A DNA stretch of 64,000 bases from Opitutaceae bacterium (GCA_027482185.1 JAIXWF010000013.1:558001-622000), one strand, 5' to 3'; counted from the stretch's first letter, positions 8,844 to 17,987 are shown. Numbers and translations are program-made. Notes: generated by a model not told the origin, from the letters alone.

Positions 8844-10461
8844 ATCCGCGAACCCCAAGACCCGCCGGCTGCGCGCCCTGCTCGATCCGGCGCGGCTCGA
8901 CTTCATCATGGAGGCGCACAACGGCCTCTCCGCGCGCATCGCAGAGGAGGCGGGCTTCCGCGCGCTGTGGGCGAGCGGGCTTTCCATTTCCGCGGCGCTC
9001 GGCGTGCGCGACAACAACGAGGCCAGCTGGACGCAGGTGCTCGAGGTCGCCGAGTTCATGGCCGACGCGACGACCGTGCCCATCCTGATCGACGGCGACA
9101 CGGGCTTCGGCAACTTCAACAATTTCCGCCGCGTGGTGCGGAAACTCGAGCAGCGCGGCATCGCGGGCGTGTGCATCGAGGACAAGGTCTTCCCGAAGAC
9201 GAACAGTTTCCTGCGCGGGCAGGCGCAGCCGTTGGCCGACGTCGACGAATTCTGCGGCAAGCTGCACGCGGGCAAGGCGGCGCAGACCGATCCGGATTTC
9301 GTGATCGTCGCCCGCACCGAGGCGCTGATCGCGGGGTGGGGCCAGGCCGAGGCGATCCGCCGCGCGGAGGCGTACCGCCGCGCCGGGGCCGACGCCATCG
9401 TCGTGCACAGCGCGCAGTCGCGGCCCGACGAGATTCTGGCGTTTCTCGACGAATGGGCGGGCCGGCATCCGGTCATCTTGATCCCGACGAAGTACCACAC
9501 GACGCCGACCGAAGTCTTCGCCGTGCGCAAAGTCTCCGCGCTGATCTGGGCCAACCACCTCATGCGCGCCGCGCTGGGCGCGATGCAGGCGACGGCCGCG
9601 CGGATTTACCGGGAACGCAGCGTGACGGGCGTCGAGGAAACGGTGGCGCCGCTGCGGGAGGTTTTCCGGTTGCAGGGCGACGAGGAACTGCGGCTGGCGG
9701 AGGAGAAATTTCTCGCCGCGGCCCCGCGGCGCAGCGCGGTGATTCTGGCCGCCACGCGCGGTGGGCCGGCGCTGCACGCGCTGACCGGCCAGGTGCCCAA
9801 GACGCTGCTCCGCGTCGGCGGCCGCTCGCTGCTCGACCGACTCTGCGACAACCTGCAGGCCCTCGACGTGCGCGACATCGCCGTCGTGGCCGGCTACCGG
9901 AAGGAAACCATCGCGCGGCCCGGCGTGGTGCGCGTGGACAACGACCGCTGGGCCGAGACGGGCGAGGCGGCGTCGCTGGCGCTGGCGGCGGAGCGGTTGG
10001 CGGGCCCCTGCCTCGTGGGTTTCGGCGACCTGCTGTGCCGTCGGCACATTCTGCAGGCGCTGCTCGACGACCCGGCCGATCTCGTGATCGCCGCGGACCG
10101 GAGTATCCGCCGCGACGCGGGCGATGCCCCGCGGGCCCGGGACGTCGTCAAACTCAGCGCCGGCCCCGCGCCGGCCTTTCTCGACGCCGAGATTACCGCC
10201 ACGGCGGCGGCGTTCACCGCGGACACGGCGGCCTTCGACGCGGAGTGGACCGGCTTGCTCAAATGTTCGGGGCAGGGGGCGCAGTGGCTGCGCGAGGCGC
10301 TCGCGCAGACGATGGCGAAACCGGGGGCGGAGGCGCTTGGTTTGACGGATGTCCTGGCGGCGCTGCTCGCGGCGGGGCGGCCGATCAAGGTGCATCTCGT
10401 GAGCGGCGACTGGACCACGATCGAGAACGCCCTCGATCTCGCCGAGGCGAGCAATCTCTGA
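8833..10461 (+). CDS. pepM: Phosphoenolpyruvate mutase fused to a nucleotidyltransferase domain
   Basis: A 542-residue bifunctional protein. Residues 1-295 form the isocitrate-lyase-like PEP mutase with the diagnostic [10 protein letters not shown] (116-125) and the metal-binding DGDTGFGN. This enzyme makes the C-P bond, converting PEP to phosphonopyruvate. Residues about 300-542 form a second nucleotidyltransferase domain ([23 protein letters not shown]). Its glycine loop departs from the classical LAAGxGxR, reading LAATRGG, as I recall for other PepM-fused domains. The fusion suggests that product activation is physically tied to C-P bond formation. The cell then has two candidate cytidylyltransferases, this one and the stand-alone PntC. 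The stop codon lies at the left end of a dispersed repeat. Confidence 0.92.
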   Translation: MAAESANPKTRRLRALLDPARLDFIMEAHNGLSARIAEEAGFRALWASGLSISAALGVRDNNEASWTQVLEVAEFMADATTVPILIDGDTGFGNFNNFRRVVRKLEQRGIAGVCIEDKVFPKTNSFLRGQAQPLADVDEFCGKLHAGKAAQTDPDFVIVARTEALIAGWGQAEAIRRAEAYRRAGADAIVVHSAQSRPDEILAFLDEWAGRHPVILIPTKYHTTPTEVFAVRKVSALIWANHLMRAALGAMQATAARIYRERSVTGVEETVAPLREVFRLQGDEELRLAEEKFLAAAPRRSAVILAATRGGPALHALTGQVPKTLLRVGGRSLLDRLCDNLQALDVRDIAVVAGYRKETIARPGVVRVDNDRWAETGEAASLALAAERLAGPCLVGFGDLLCRRHILQALLDDPADLVIAADRSIRRDAGDAPRARDVVKLSAGPAPAFLDAEITATAAAFTADTAAFDAEWTGLLKCSGQGAQWLREALAQTMAKPGAEALGLTDVLAALLAAGRPIKVHLVSGDWTTIENALDLAEASNL

Positions 10462-10624
10462 GGCAGGATCATGCCGTTGAGAGTTCAGAGTTGAGGGTTG
10501 AGAGATCGATCCGCCGAACCACGGAAAACGCAGCCGAAGCCAACAACCTGATGAACCGAACCGTTTTGCTCTCAATTCTCAGCCACGCTCTCTCAACTTC
10601 ATGAGTTCGGCCATGATGCTGCCG
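10461..10624. repeat. Dispersed ~150-bp intergenic element, copy 1
   Basis: Lies between pepM and ppd. It begins at the pepM stop (TGAGGCAGGATCATG) and ends CATGATGCTGCC, giving 12-base terminal inverted repeats with one mismatch (10462-10473 and 10612-10623). Inside these are GTTGAGAG-type units on the left and their complement (CTCTCAACTT) on the right. A core GATCGATCCGCCGAACC follows the left units. By hand alignment 10461-10611 matches 33672-33821 at about 126 of 151 positions. Confidence 0.8.
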
Positions 10625-10659
10625 CCGACCGGAGCGGCCGAAACCGCCGTTTACCCGAG

Positions 10660-11814
10660 ATGATCACCGCGACCGAATTTCTCGACGCTTGCCACGCGCG
10701 GGGCGTGCGTTTTGTGACGGGCACGCCGTGCTCTTACCTGAAGCCGCTGATCAACGGCGCGATCGACGATCCGCGTTTCCGGTTTCGCGACGCGGTCAAC
10801 GAAGGCGACGCCGTCGCGTTGGCCGCCGGGGCGGTGCTCGGCGGCGCGCGCCCGCTCGTGATGTTCCAGAACTCGGGCCTGGGCAACGCGGTCAACGCGC
10901 TGACGTCGCTGTGCCAGCCGTTCCGTGTGCCGGTGTTGCTCGTGGTTACGCACCGGGGCGAGCCCGGCGGCGAAGCGGACGAGCCGCAGCACGAGCAGAT
11001 GGGCCGCATCACGACGGCGCTGCTGGAGACGCTGGAGATTCCGTGGGCGCGGTTTCCCGAACTGCCGGCGGACGTCGGTCCGGCGCTCGACGCGGCGCTG
11101 GCGGAGATGACGGCGTCGGCGCGGCCCTACGCCTTCGTGATGCGCAAGGACGCGGTGGCGGCGCAGAAACTCAAGGCGCGGCCGGCGGCAACGGCCCCGG
11201 GCGAACGGACGGTGGCGGTGCGCGAAGACCTGCGGCGGGAGCCGGCGGCGCGGATGTCGCGGACGGAAGCGTTGCAGGCGGTGCGCGCGGCGCGGCGGCC
11301 GGACGAAGTGCTCTTGGCGACAACGGGCTACACCGGCCGCGAGCTGTATGCGTTGGGCGACGAGCCGTGGAATCTTTACGTGGTGGGATCGATGGGTTCG
11401 ACGAGCGCCTTCGGGCTGGGATTGGCGCTGCAGCAACCGGACCGGCCGGTGACGGTGATCGACGGCGATGGCGCCGTGCTCATGCGGATGGGCAATCTCG
11501 CGACGGTCGGGGCCTATGCGCCGGCGACGTTCCGGCACATCATCCTGGACAACGAGGCGCACGATTCGACGGGCGGACAGGCGACGGTGAGCCGCGGGGT
11601 GATGTTCGCGGCGGTCGCGCAGGCGTGCGGCTACCGGCGGGCGGTTTCGACCGACGACGCGGAGGTGTTTGCGTCGGCCTTGGCGGCGCCGAGCGAAGCC
11701 GGTCCGGAACTCATTCATCTGCGAATCCGGCCGGGCGCGCCCGACGGATTGCCGCGGCCCAAGGTGACGCCGGCGGAAGTGTTTGCGCGGCTGCGCGCGT
11801 GGGTGGCGAAGTAG
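10660..11814 (+). CDS. ppd: Phosphonopyruvate decarboxylase
   Basis: A 384-residue thiamine-diphosphate enzyme. The N-terminal PYR domain has GTPCSYLKPLING and the catalytic glutamate in VNEGDAVALAAG. The PP domain carries the ThDP/Mg2+ motif starting GDGAVLMRMG at 269 and running to D297-N298. The enzyme decarboxylates phosphonopyruvate to phosphonoacetaldehyde, which pulls the unfavourable PEP mutase equilibrium forward and supplies PhnW. Length and motifs match characterised Ppd. It follows pepM after a 198-base gap filled by the dispersed repeat, so it may be in the same transcript or have its own promoter. It is convergent with the CDP-alcohol transferase gene, with 17 bases between the stops. 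Confidence 0.92.
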   Translation: MITATEFLDACHARGVRFVTGTPCSYLKPLINGAIDDPRFRFRDAVNEGDAVALAAGAVLGGARPLVMFQNSGLGNAVNALTSLCQPFRVPVLLVVTHRGEPGGEADEPQHEQMGRITTALLETLEIPWARFPELPADVGPALDAALAEMTASARPYAFVMRKDAVAAQKLKARPAATAPGERTVAVREDLRREPAARMSRTEALQAVRAARRPDEVLLATTGYTGRELYALGDEPWNLYVVGSMGSTSAFGLGLALQQPDRPVTVIDGDGAVLMRMGNLATVGAYAPATFRHIILDNEAHDSTGGQATVSRGVMFAAVAQACGYRRAVSTDDAEVFASALAAPSEAGPELIHLRIRPGAPDGLPRPKVTPAEVFARLRAWVAK

Positions 11815-11831
11815 AGGCGCCGAACCAGGTC

Positions 11832-12824
11832 TCAAAGCCGCGCGCCGGAGCGCAGGGCCGCGAGCGTGCGGAAGAAATCGTTGCCGCCGCGCAGCAGGAC
11901 AACGGCGAGCACGACCGCGGCGGCGGCGATTTGGCGCTCCGGCGCGGGGTCGAACAGGAGGGCGCCGGCGGCGGCCCCGACGACGGCGCCGGCCGCGGCG
12001 GCATCCCAGCGGCACAGGGGCCGGCGGAGCAACCGCGCCGCGATGACTTTGCCCTCGTGGCAGGCGCCGACGGCGACGAGCAGCAGGCCGGCCCACGCCG
12101 TCGGCATAGCGCCGAAATTCCGCCAGGCGAGAATCGCGACGAAGAGGGGGCCGAGGCCGGCGAAGTCCCCGGGATGGTGCAGCAGGCCGCGCATGCCGCC
12201 GAGGGCGGCGAGGCTGCCGAGGGTCAACGCGGCCATGAGCAGGCCCGCGAGCGAGAGCGGGCCGATCAGCGGGGCGGTCAGCCAGGCGGGGCCGAACACG
12301 ACGGTGCCGACGCAGGCCGCGGCGGCGACGACGATGCCCTCGATGATGCCGAGGGCACCGAGGTGCACGAAGCCGGCGCGATAGCCGTGGAGAAACGTCG
12401 CGAAATGCAGGAACGAGACGACGGCAGTGGCGGCGAGCACGAGCCAAGGCGGTTGCTGCAGCGCGAGTCCAAAGCCCAGCGGCAGCAGCGGCACGCTGAC
12501 GGCGTCGAGCCAGTGGTCCAGCAGCTCGCCGGTCCGCGACGTGCGCCCGGTGTGCCGGGCGAACATGCCGTCGAGGCAATCGCAGAGCATGAAGAGAAGG
12601 TTGCCCGCCGCGAAGGCGAGGAGCGCGGCGGGATGGCCGGCGGGCAGCAGGAGCACGGCGGCGAAGCCGGCCCAGGCGGAGAACTGGCCGACCAGCGTGA
12701 GTTGGTTGGGCGTGAGCGTGCGCGGCAGCCGGCGGACCAACGGGTCGAGGACGGGCCCCTGCAGCAGCCGCAGCAACAGAGAGCGGTCCTCGAAACGGTA
12801 TTCGTAGTGCGGTTCGCCGGGCAT
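11832..12824 (-). CDS. CDP-alcohol phosphotransferase, probable CDP-AEP:lipid/glycan transferase
   Basis: A 330-residue polytopic membrane protein. The full CDP-alcohol phosphotransferase signature is present: D82-x2-D85-G86-x2-A89-R90-x8-G99-x3-D103-x3-D107, which binds the CDP moiety and two metal ions. Upstream is the usual interface segment RTLTPNQLTLVGQ. In the context of pntC-phnW-pepM-ppd the likely donor is CDP-AEP, and the acceptor may be diacylglycerol or a hydroxylated lipid, giving a phosphonolipid. Acceptor identity is inference. Eukaryote-like length and topology (EPT1/CPT1 style) fit an aminoethyl-head transferase. The start is uncertain: ATG 12824 is preferred because it opens directly on MPGEPHYEYRFEDRSLLL; ATG 12899 is in frame. 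Confidence 0.85.
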   Translation of the reverse strand: MPGEPHYEYRFEDRSLLLRLLQGPVLDPLVRRLPRTLTPNQLTLVGQFSAWAGFAAVLLLPAGHPAALLAFAAGNLLFMLCDCLDGMFARHTGRTSRTGELLDHWLDAVSVPLLPLGFGLALQQPPWLVLAATAVVSFLHFATFLHGYRAGFVHLGALGIIEGIVVAAAACVGTVVFGPAWLTAPLIGPLSLAGLLMAALTLGSLAALGGMRGLLHHPGDFAGLGPLFVAILAWRNFGAMPTAWAGLLLVAVGACHEGKVIAARLLRRPLCRWDAAAAGAVVGAAAGALLFDPAPERQIAAAAVVLAVVLLRGGNDFFRTLAALRSGARL

Positions 12825-13243
12825 CGGGGGGAGCGGTGCGCGGACGAAAGCGGCACCGGGCGCGAACTCGCCGCCTTTCCGCCCGCGGCGCAATCCCATT
12901 TCGAACTTTCCGGCCGGCGAGAGCCAGGTGCTGCCGCGCGATCCCGACTTCGCCGCCGGGCAGTGGTGGGGGGGCTGGGGCGGCTTGCACCGGGCGGCGA
13001 CGCGCGGCGATGGGATCCGGGCGGCGCTTGCTGCCGTGAGGTCGGGCGGCAAAGCGGAGAACGTTTCCGGCTCGCGTGAGAGTTTGGGCGCGGCCGGACC
13101 CGCGCGTGTTTCCGTCGAGCGGGCATGATCGAGCGACCGTGATGGACTTGCGGCGGTTCGGCCGCTCTCGTCTTCGGATACCCCGCGGGGCCAAGTCGTG
13201 CTCCGGCTAAGTGCGGTTTGCCCCAACCTCGATTTCCCTCCCC
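12825..13243. other. Divergent intergenic region, no gene seen
   Basis: A gap of 419 bases between the minus-strand transferase and the plus-strand oxidoreductase. One minus-strand frame stays open through most of it, but its composition (Arg/Pro/Ala, no domain) looks like GC-driven read-through. It presumably holds the two divergent promoters. No repeat family, hairpin terminator or RNA gene was recognised. Confidence 0.4.
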
Positions 13244-14593
13244 ATGAAACGCCGTCACTTCCTCGCCACGCTCGGAACTTTGCCCGCCGGCAGCGTGCTC
13301 GTTGCCGCGACTCCGCCGCCGACGGTGCGCCGGCTCGCGGCCGACGTGCTGGTGATCGGCGGCGGGTCGGCCGGCGCGATCGCCGCGATCCAGGCGGCAC
13401 GGCTCGGGGCGAAGACCATCCTGGTCGAAGCGGGCAGCCAACTCGGCGGCACGACGACGACCGGCGGCGTCGATTTCCCGGGCCTGTTCCACGCCTGGGG
13501 CAAGCAGGTCGTTGCGGGCATCGGCTGGGAGTTGGTCAAGAAAACGGCGGAGCTGAACAACGACGAGCTGCCGGATTTCACCGTGCCGACCGGCCGGCAG
13601 CACTGGCGGCATCAAGTGCGGATCAACGGCCAGCTTTACGCCGCACTCGCCGAGGAAGCCTGCGTGCAGGCCGGCGTGCAGCTGCGTTACTACGAGTCTC
13701 CGCTCACGGTCGAGGAAACCGCCGGCGGCTGGCGCGTGCGGCTCGTGGGCAAGGGCACGATGGTCGATGTGACGGCGAAGCAAGTCGTCGATTGCACGGG
13801 CAGCGCCACCGCGGTGGGACTGGCGGGCTTTGCGCGGATGAGGGAAGAGGACCGCCAGCCGGGGACGCTGATCTACCGTGTCGGCGGCTACAATCCGGCG
13901 GCGCTCGACCCGAATGTGCTGAAGGCGCTGCAGGAGAAGCACGCGGCCGCGGTGAAGTCCGGGGTGCTGAAGCGCACGGACATCAACGGCAGCATTGCCG
14001 GCTGGCTCGGCAAAGGCGGCGAAAGCGGAAACCACATTGTCGGCGCCGACGGAACGACGTCGGAATCGCACACGGAGACGAACATCGCGGGCCGGCAGTC
14101 GTTGCTGCGGGTGCTGCGTTTTCTGCAGCAGGAGCCGGCGCTGGCGCTGATGGAAATCGAGCGGCTCCAGCCCGAGGCGGGCATCCGCGAAACCTACCGG
14201 ATCGTGGGCGAGACGACGGTCACGGTGGCGGACTACGAAGGCGGGCGCGGGTTTGCGGATGCGGTGTCGCATTCGTTCTATCCGATCGATCTGCACTTCG
14301 AAGGCGGCGTGCGGCCGAAGCATTTGAACGAGGGCACGGTGCCGACGGTGCCGCTCGGGGCGCTGATTCCCCGCGGGAGCAAGAACTTGCTCGTGGCGGG
14401 GCGTTGCGTGAGCAGCGATCGGCTCGCAAATTCGGCGCTGCGGGTGCAGGCGTCGTGCATGGGAATGGGGCAGGCGGCGGGCGCGACCGCGGCGTTGGCC
14501 GCGAGCAGCGGAACGACGCCGGCAGCGGTGCCGTTGGCGGACCTGCGGTCGACGCTGGCGAAGCACGGGGCGATCGTGCCGCGCACCGCTTGA
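13244..14593 (+). CDS. Tat-exported FAD-dependent oxidoreductase
   Basis: A 449-residue protein with a twin-arginine-type leader (MKRRHFLATLG). After about 30 residues comes the dinucleotide-binding motif VLVIGGGSAGAIAAIQAA and the ILVEAGSQLGGTTTTGGVDF stretch characteristic of the FAD_oxidored family (PF12831-like). A second FAD contact is seen near the C-terminus (NLLVAGRCVSSDRLANSALRVQ, split by the conserved AGR). Such proteins act on unknown small molecules in the periplasm and are common in Verrucomicrobiota and Planctomycetota, often with polysaccharide or sulfatase genes. No redox partner is adjacent. The ATG was chosen because it begins the Tat signal. Confidence 0.85.
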   Translation: MKRRHFLATLGTLPAGSVLVAATPPPTVRRLAADVLVIGGGSAGAIAAIQAARLGAKTILVEAGSQLGGTTTTGGVDFPGLFHAWGKQVVAGIGWELVKKTAELNNDELPDFTVPTGRQHWRHQVRINGQLYAALAEEACVQAGVQLRYYESPLTVEETAGGWRVRLVGKGTMVDVTAKQVVDCTGSATAVGLAGFARMREEDRQPGTLIYRVGGYNPAALDPNVLKALQEKHAAAVKSGVLKRTDINGSIAGWLGKGGESGNHIVGADGTTSESHTETNIAGRQSLLRVLRFLQQEPALALMEIERLQPEAGIRETYRIVGETTVTVADYEGGRGFADAVSHSFYPIDLHFEGGVRPKHLNEGTVPTVPLGALIPRGSKNLLVAGRCVSSDRLANSALRVQASCMGMGQAAGATAALAASSGTTPAAVPLADLRSTLAKHGAIVPRTA

Positions 14594-14676
14594 GCAAACG
14601 GCCGCGGGCAAGTTGGGCGCGACGAATCCGGTTTCGCGCCTCGACCTCGGCGGCGCGGGCTACCTACGTTGGGACC

Positions 14677-17247
14677 ATGCCTACCCCGCAGGTTACCCGT
14701 CGTGAGTTTATTTCCGAAGCGGCCGTCGCCGGCACGGCCTTGGCCTTGGCGCCGCGCCTCGCGGCGGCGCCGGCGGCAACCGAGTTTCGCAGCAACTGGC
14801 ACGTGGTGCCGGATCGCGCGTGGGCGGGGCCGGAGTTCTGGACGAATCCGCTGCAGGACTGGCGCGTGGCCGGCGGGCGGTTGGAATTGGTGAAGGCGGC
14901 GCCGGCGCGGAATGTGCACGTGCTCACGCGCGAGCTCGCGGCGGGCGCGGGCACGTTGACGATGCAGGTGCGGCTCGGGCGGCCGGGCACGGAAGGGATT
15001 GCCGGCGGCAAAGGATCGGCCGGCTTCAACGTCGGGGTCGTCGGGCCGCTGAAGGAATACCGCAACAGCCTGATCTTCGGCACCGGGTTGAATTGCGGCC
15101 TGCGGGCGCGCGGCGAGTTGTTCATCGGCAACGGCCCGGAGGCGAAGTCCGCGCCGGTGGCGTTGGCGGCGCGCAATGCCGTGGAGTTAAGGCTCGAATT
15201 GGAAACGCCGGCGGGCGGCGGCGCGACGCGGTTGCGGCTGGCGGCGCACGATGCGGCGGACGGCACGTTGCTCGCGGCGGTGGAGCGCGCGGATTTGCCG
15301 GCGGCGATCGCGGGCAATCTGGCGCTGGTGGCGAATTTCGGCGCGGCGCCGATGGGTGGCGGCGCGGCGGCGGGGGCCGCGGCGGCGAAGGCGGCCGCGA
15401 ATGCGGACCGTTGGTGGTTCGCGGATTGGCGGATCGGCGGGAGCAAAGTCGCGGCGCAGCCGGACCGCGCGTTCGGTCCCTTGTTTTTCAACCAGTACAC
15501 ATTGCATGCGCGCACGCTGAAGATGGCGGTGCAGCTGCCGCCGCTCGCGGCGTCGGATGATCGCAAAGTGAAGCTGCAGGTGCGCCGCGGCACCGCGTGG
15601 GCGACGGTGGCCGAGGCGGAGCAGGATCCGGCGGGCCGCGTGGCGTTGCTGCGGGTGGAAAACTGGGACGACACCGTCGATGTGCCGTACCGCGTGACGG
15701 GCACGTTGCGCACGACGGATGGCAAGATGACGGAGCATGTTTTGGCGGGCACGATCCGCCGGGACCCGGGCGCGTCGCATCCGTTGGCGGTGGCGGATCT
15801 GTCGTGCAACGCGCACTTCGCGTTTCCGAATACGGCGGCGGCGGCGAGCGTGCTGAAACTGAATCCGGACCTCGTGGCTTTCACGGGGGATCAATATTAC
15901 GAATCGACGGGCGGCTACGGCGTGGACCGCAGCGGCGGAGAGTATTCGATGTTGGATGCGTTGCGGAAGTGGCTGATGCACGGCTGGACCTGGCGCGAGC
16001 TGACGAAGGACCGCCCGAGTGTCTCGATCCCGGACGACCATGACGTTTACCACGGCAACCTGTGGGGGCAGGGCGGCACGAAGGCGCCGGGCAGCGAGCC
16101 GCCGGCGGAAGCGAAGGGCGGCTACAAGATGACGGCGGACTTCGTGAACGCCGTGCACCGCATGCAGACGGCGCACCATCCCGATTCGCCGGGCAAGCCG
16201 GGCGAGCAGGGCATCACGGCCTATTACGGACCGCTGACGTACGGCCGCGTGAGTTTCGCGGTGCTGGCGGACCGGCAGTACAAGTCGGGCCCGGATGGAA
16301 AAGTGCCGGCGACGACGAGCGGGCGCGCGGACCACGTCGTGGATCCGAAGTTCGATCCGAAGACGGCGGACCTGCCCGGGCTCGAGATGCTGGGCCAGGC
16401 GCAGACGGCGTTTCTCCGGGATTGGACGAAGGACTGGCGCGGCGCCGACATGAAGGCGGCGATCTCGCAGACGATCTTCACGGCGATGGCGACGCACCAC
16501 GGTCCGCGGGACGAATATCTGGTCGCGGACTACGACACGAACGCGTGGCCGCAGACCCCGCGCAACGCGGCGGTGAAGGAATTGCGGCGCGTCTTCGCGT
16601 TCCATTTGGCCGGCGACCAGCATCTGCCGGCGATCGTGCATTACGGCGTGGACGCGCACCGCGACGCGGGCGTGGCCTTTGCGTCCCCGGCGGTGAACAA
16701 CCTCTACTTCCGGCGCTTCAAGCCGGTCGGCGGCGGCGGGCCGACGGGCGATTTCCGCGACAGCTTCGGCCATCCGCTGACGGTGATCGCCTGCGCGAAT
16801 CCGAAGCAGGAGATCCGGCCGGGCGTGCTCGACGCGGAGATGGACAAATCGGCGGGCTTCGGCCTCGTGCGATTCGATACGGTGGCGCGCACGATCTCGG
16901 TGGAGTGCTGGCCGTTGCTGGCGGATCCGTTGCAGGCGGGCACGCAGTTTCCCGGTTGGCCCGTGGTGGTGACGCAGTCCGCGAATTACGCGCGCAAGGC
17001 GGCGGCGCAATTGCCGGAGCTGCGGATCACCGGGATGGCGAAGCCGGTGCTCGAGGTCGTCGACGAAGCGAGCGGCGAAACGGTCTACGGGCTGCGGTTG
17101 CCGGGAACGACATGGCGGCCGCCGGTGTTTGCCGCGGGCAATTACACCGTGCGCCTGACGGAACCGGAAACCGGGAAACGGCACGAGACGAAGGGCGTCA
17201 AGGCCGAGGCCGGGAGCACGGCGGTGTTGCGGATCGCGGCGGGCTGA
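14677..17247 (+). CDS. Tat-exported PhoD-like alkaline phosphatase/phosphodiesterase
   Basis: An 856-residue protein opening with a Tat leader (TRREFISEAAVAG, AxA cleavage near residues 25-30). Residues 35-280 form an all-beta region resembling a laminin-G-like or carbohydrate-binding fold, and an Ig-like stretch follows. The metallophosphatase part has TGDQYYE, SIPDDHDVYHGNLWG and AGDQHLPAIVHYG, which match metal ligands of the PhoD family (PF09423). It lacks the simple PhoD architecture because of the large N-terminal extension and a C-terminal beta domain (about 780-856). Substrate could be phosphodiesters or phospholipid heads. The neighbouring phosphonate locus is suggestive only. Its start lies 83 bases after the FAD oxidoreductase, probably in one transcript. 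Confidence 0.82.
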   Translation: MPTPQVTRREFISEAAVAGTALALAPRLAAAPAATEFRSNWHVVPDRAWAGPEFWTNPLQDWRVAGGRLELVKAAPARNVHVLTRELAAGAGTLTMQVRLGRPGTEGIAGGKGSAGFNVGVVGPLKEYRNSLIFGTGLNCGLRARGELFIGNGPEAKSAPVALAARNAVELRLELETPAGGGATRLRLAAHDAADGTLLAAVERADLPAAIAGNLALVANFGAAPMGGGAAAGAAAAKAAANADRWWFADWRIGGSKVAAQPDRAFGPLFFNQYTLHARTLKMAVQLPPLAASDDRKVKLQVRRGTAWATVAEAEQDPAGRVALLRVENWDDTVDVPYRVTGTLRTTDGKMTEHVLAGTIRRDPGASHPLAVADLSCNAHFAFPNTAAAASVLKLNPDLVAFTGDQYYESTGGYGVDRSGGEYSMLDALRKWLMHGWTWRELTKDRPSVSIPDDHDVYHGNLWGQGGTKAPGSEPPAEAKGGYKMTADFVNAVHRMQTAHHPDSPGKPGEQGITAYYGPLTYGRVSFAVLADRQYKSGPDGKVPATTSGRADHVVDPKFDPKTADLPGLEMLGQAQTAFLRDWTKDWRGADMKAAISQTIFTAMATHHGPRDEYLVADYDTNAWPQTPRNAAVKELRRVFAFHLAGDQHLPAIVHYGVDAHRDAGVAFASPAVNNLYFRRFKPVGGGGPTGDFRDSFGHPLTVIACANPKQEIRPGVLDAEMDKSAGFGLVRFDTVARTISVECWPLLADPLQAGTQFPGWPVVVTQSANYARKAAAQLPELRITGMAKPVLEVVDEASGETVYGLRLPGTTWRPPVFAAGNYTVRLTEPETGKRHETKGVKAEAGSTAVLRIAAG

Positions 17248-17472
17248 GGCGAAACCAAAGGCAGTTGCGCGAGCTTGGTTGAGCGTTGAGAGAAAATCCG
17301 CGCGGTGTCGGCGGGTCTCTCGCTTTGGCAACGGCCGGTGCGAGAATGGATCGATCGCTCGACCCGCAGCGACCCATTCTCCAAGGCATAATCCCGGCTG
17401 AAGTTGGCGGGAGGGAATTGGCCGCGCGGATTCGGGCTCGCCTGCGGCGGCGGCGATTGCAGCGTCGGAGGG
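17248..17472. repeat. Intergenic region with inverted repeats
   Basis: After the phosphatase stop, TTGAGCGTTGAGAG (about 17279-17292) resembles the left units of the dispersed 150-bp element. A separate palindrome GAGAATGG...CCCATTCTC (about 17342-17381) could act as a terminator or element end. No gene was recognised. Confidence 0.45.
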
Positions 17473-17985
17473 ATGTCAAAACCCTCCGCTCCCGTGCTTC
17501 CCGCCGCCGATGCTCCTTGCCCGTGCAGCAGCGGCCAGACCTTCGGCGCCTGCTGCGGCCCGATTTTGAGCCGGGCGCGGCCGGCGGCGACCGCGGAGCA
17601 GCTGATGCGGTCGCGGTTCACGGCGCACTACGTGCGGGACTACGTTTACCTGCACCGGACCTATCTCGAGACGGCGCGGCGGCCGTATGCGCCGGAGCAG
17701 GACGACGGTCCGGACCTGGCGTGGACGCGGCTGGCGGTTCACGCGCACGAGCCGGGGCCGAAGCCGGATATCGCCTATGTGGATTTCACGGCGTACTTCG
17801 ATGCCGAGGGCAAGGAGCAGGCGCTGCACGAGAAATCGGAATTCCGGCGGATCGACGGCGAGTGGATCTACACGCGTTCGGTGCGCGTGGGGCCGGCGCC
17901 GGCGAAAGCGGCGCCGAAAGTCGGGCGGAACGATCCTTGCACCTGCGGCAGCGGCAAGAAGTACAAGCACTGCTGCGGGAAGTAG
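17473..17985 (+). CDS. YchJ-like SEC-C zinc-binding protein
   Basis: A 170-residue soluble protein. The N-terminus has the zinc motif [15 protein letters not shown], the middle is the YchJ/UPF0225 core ([21 protein letters not shown]), and the last 20 residues form a canonical SEC-C motif ([18 protein letters not shown]). SEC-C motifs bind zinc and, in SecA, contact SecB and ribosomes. The function of YchJ proteins is not established. ATG 17473 is chosen because it puts the zinc motif at the usual distance from the start and has a GGAGG directly upstream, though unusually close. The frame is open further upstream without similarity. Confidence 0.85.
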   Translation: MSKPSAPVLPAADAPCPCSSGQTFGACCGPILSRARPAATAEQLMRSRFTAHYVRDYVYLHRTYLETARRPYAPEQDDGPDLAWTRLAVHAHEPGPKPDIAYVDFTAYFDAEGKEQALHEKSEFRRIDGEWIYTRSVRVGPAPAKAAPKVGRNDPCTCGSGKKYKHCCGK

Positions 17986-17987
17986 GC

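Noticed and set aside
8719-10575. Long minus-strand open frame opposite pepM
   Set aside because: The plus strand encodes clear PEP mutase motifs; the complement is Arg-rich shadow coding typical of this GC content.
12825-13400. N-terminal extension of the CDP-alcohol transferase into the divergent region
   Set aside because: The frame is open but Pro/Arg/Ala-rich, crosses the divergent oxidoreductase start and has no family counterpart.
17404-17472. Upstream extension of the YchJ-like gene
   Set aside because: The additional residues are Gly-rich without similarity, and the ATG at 17473 gives the normal distance to the zinc motif.
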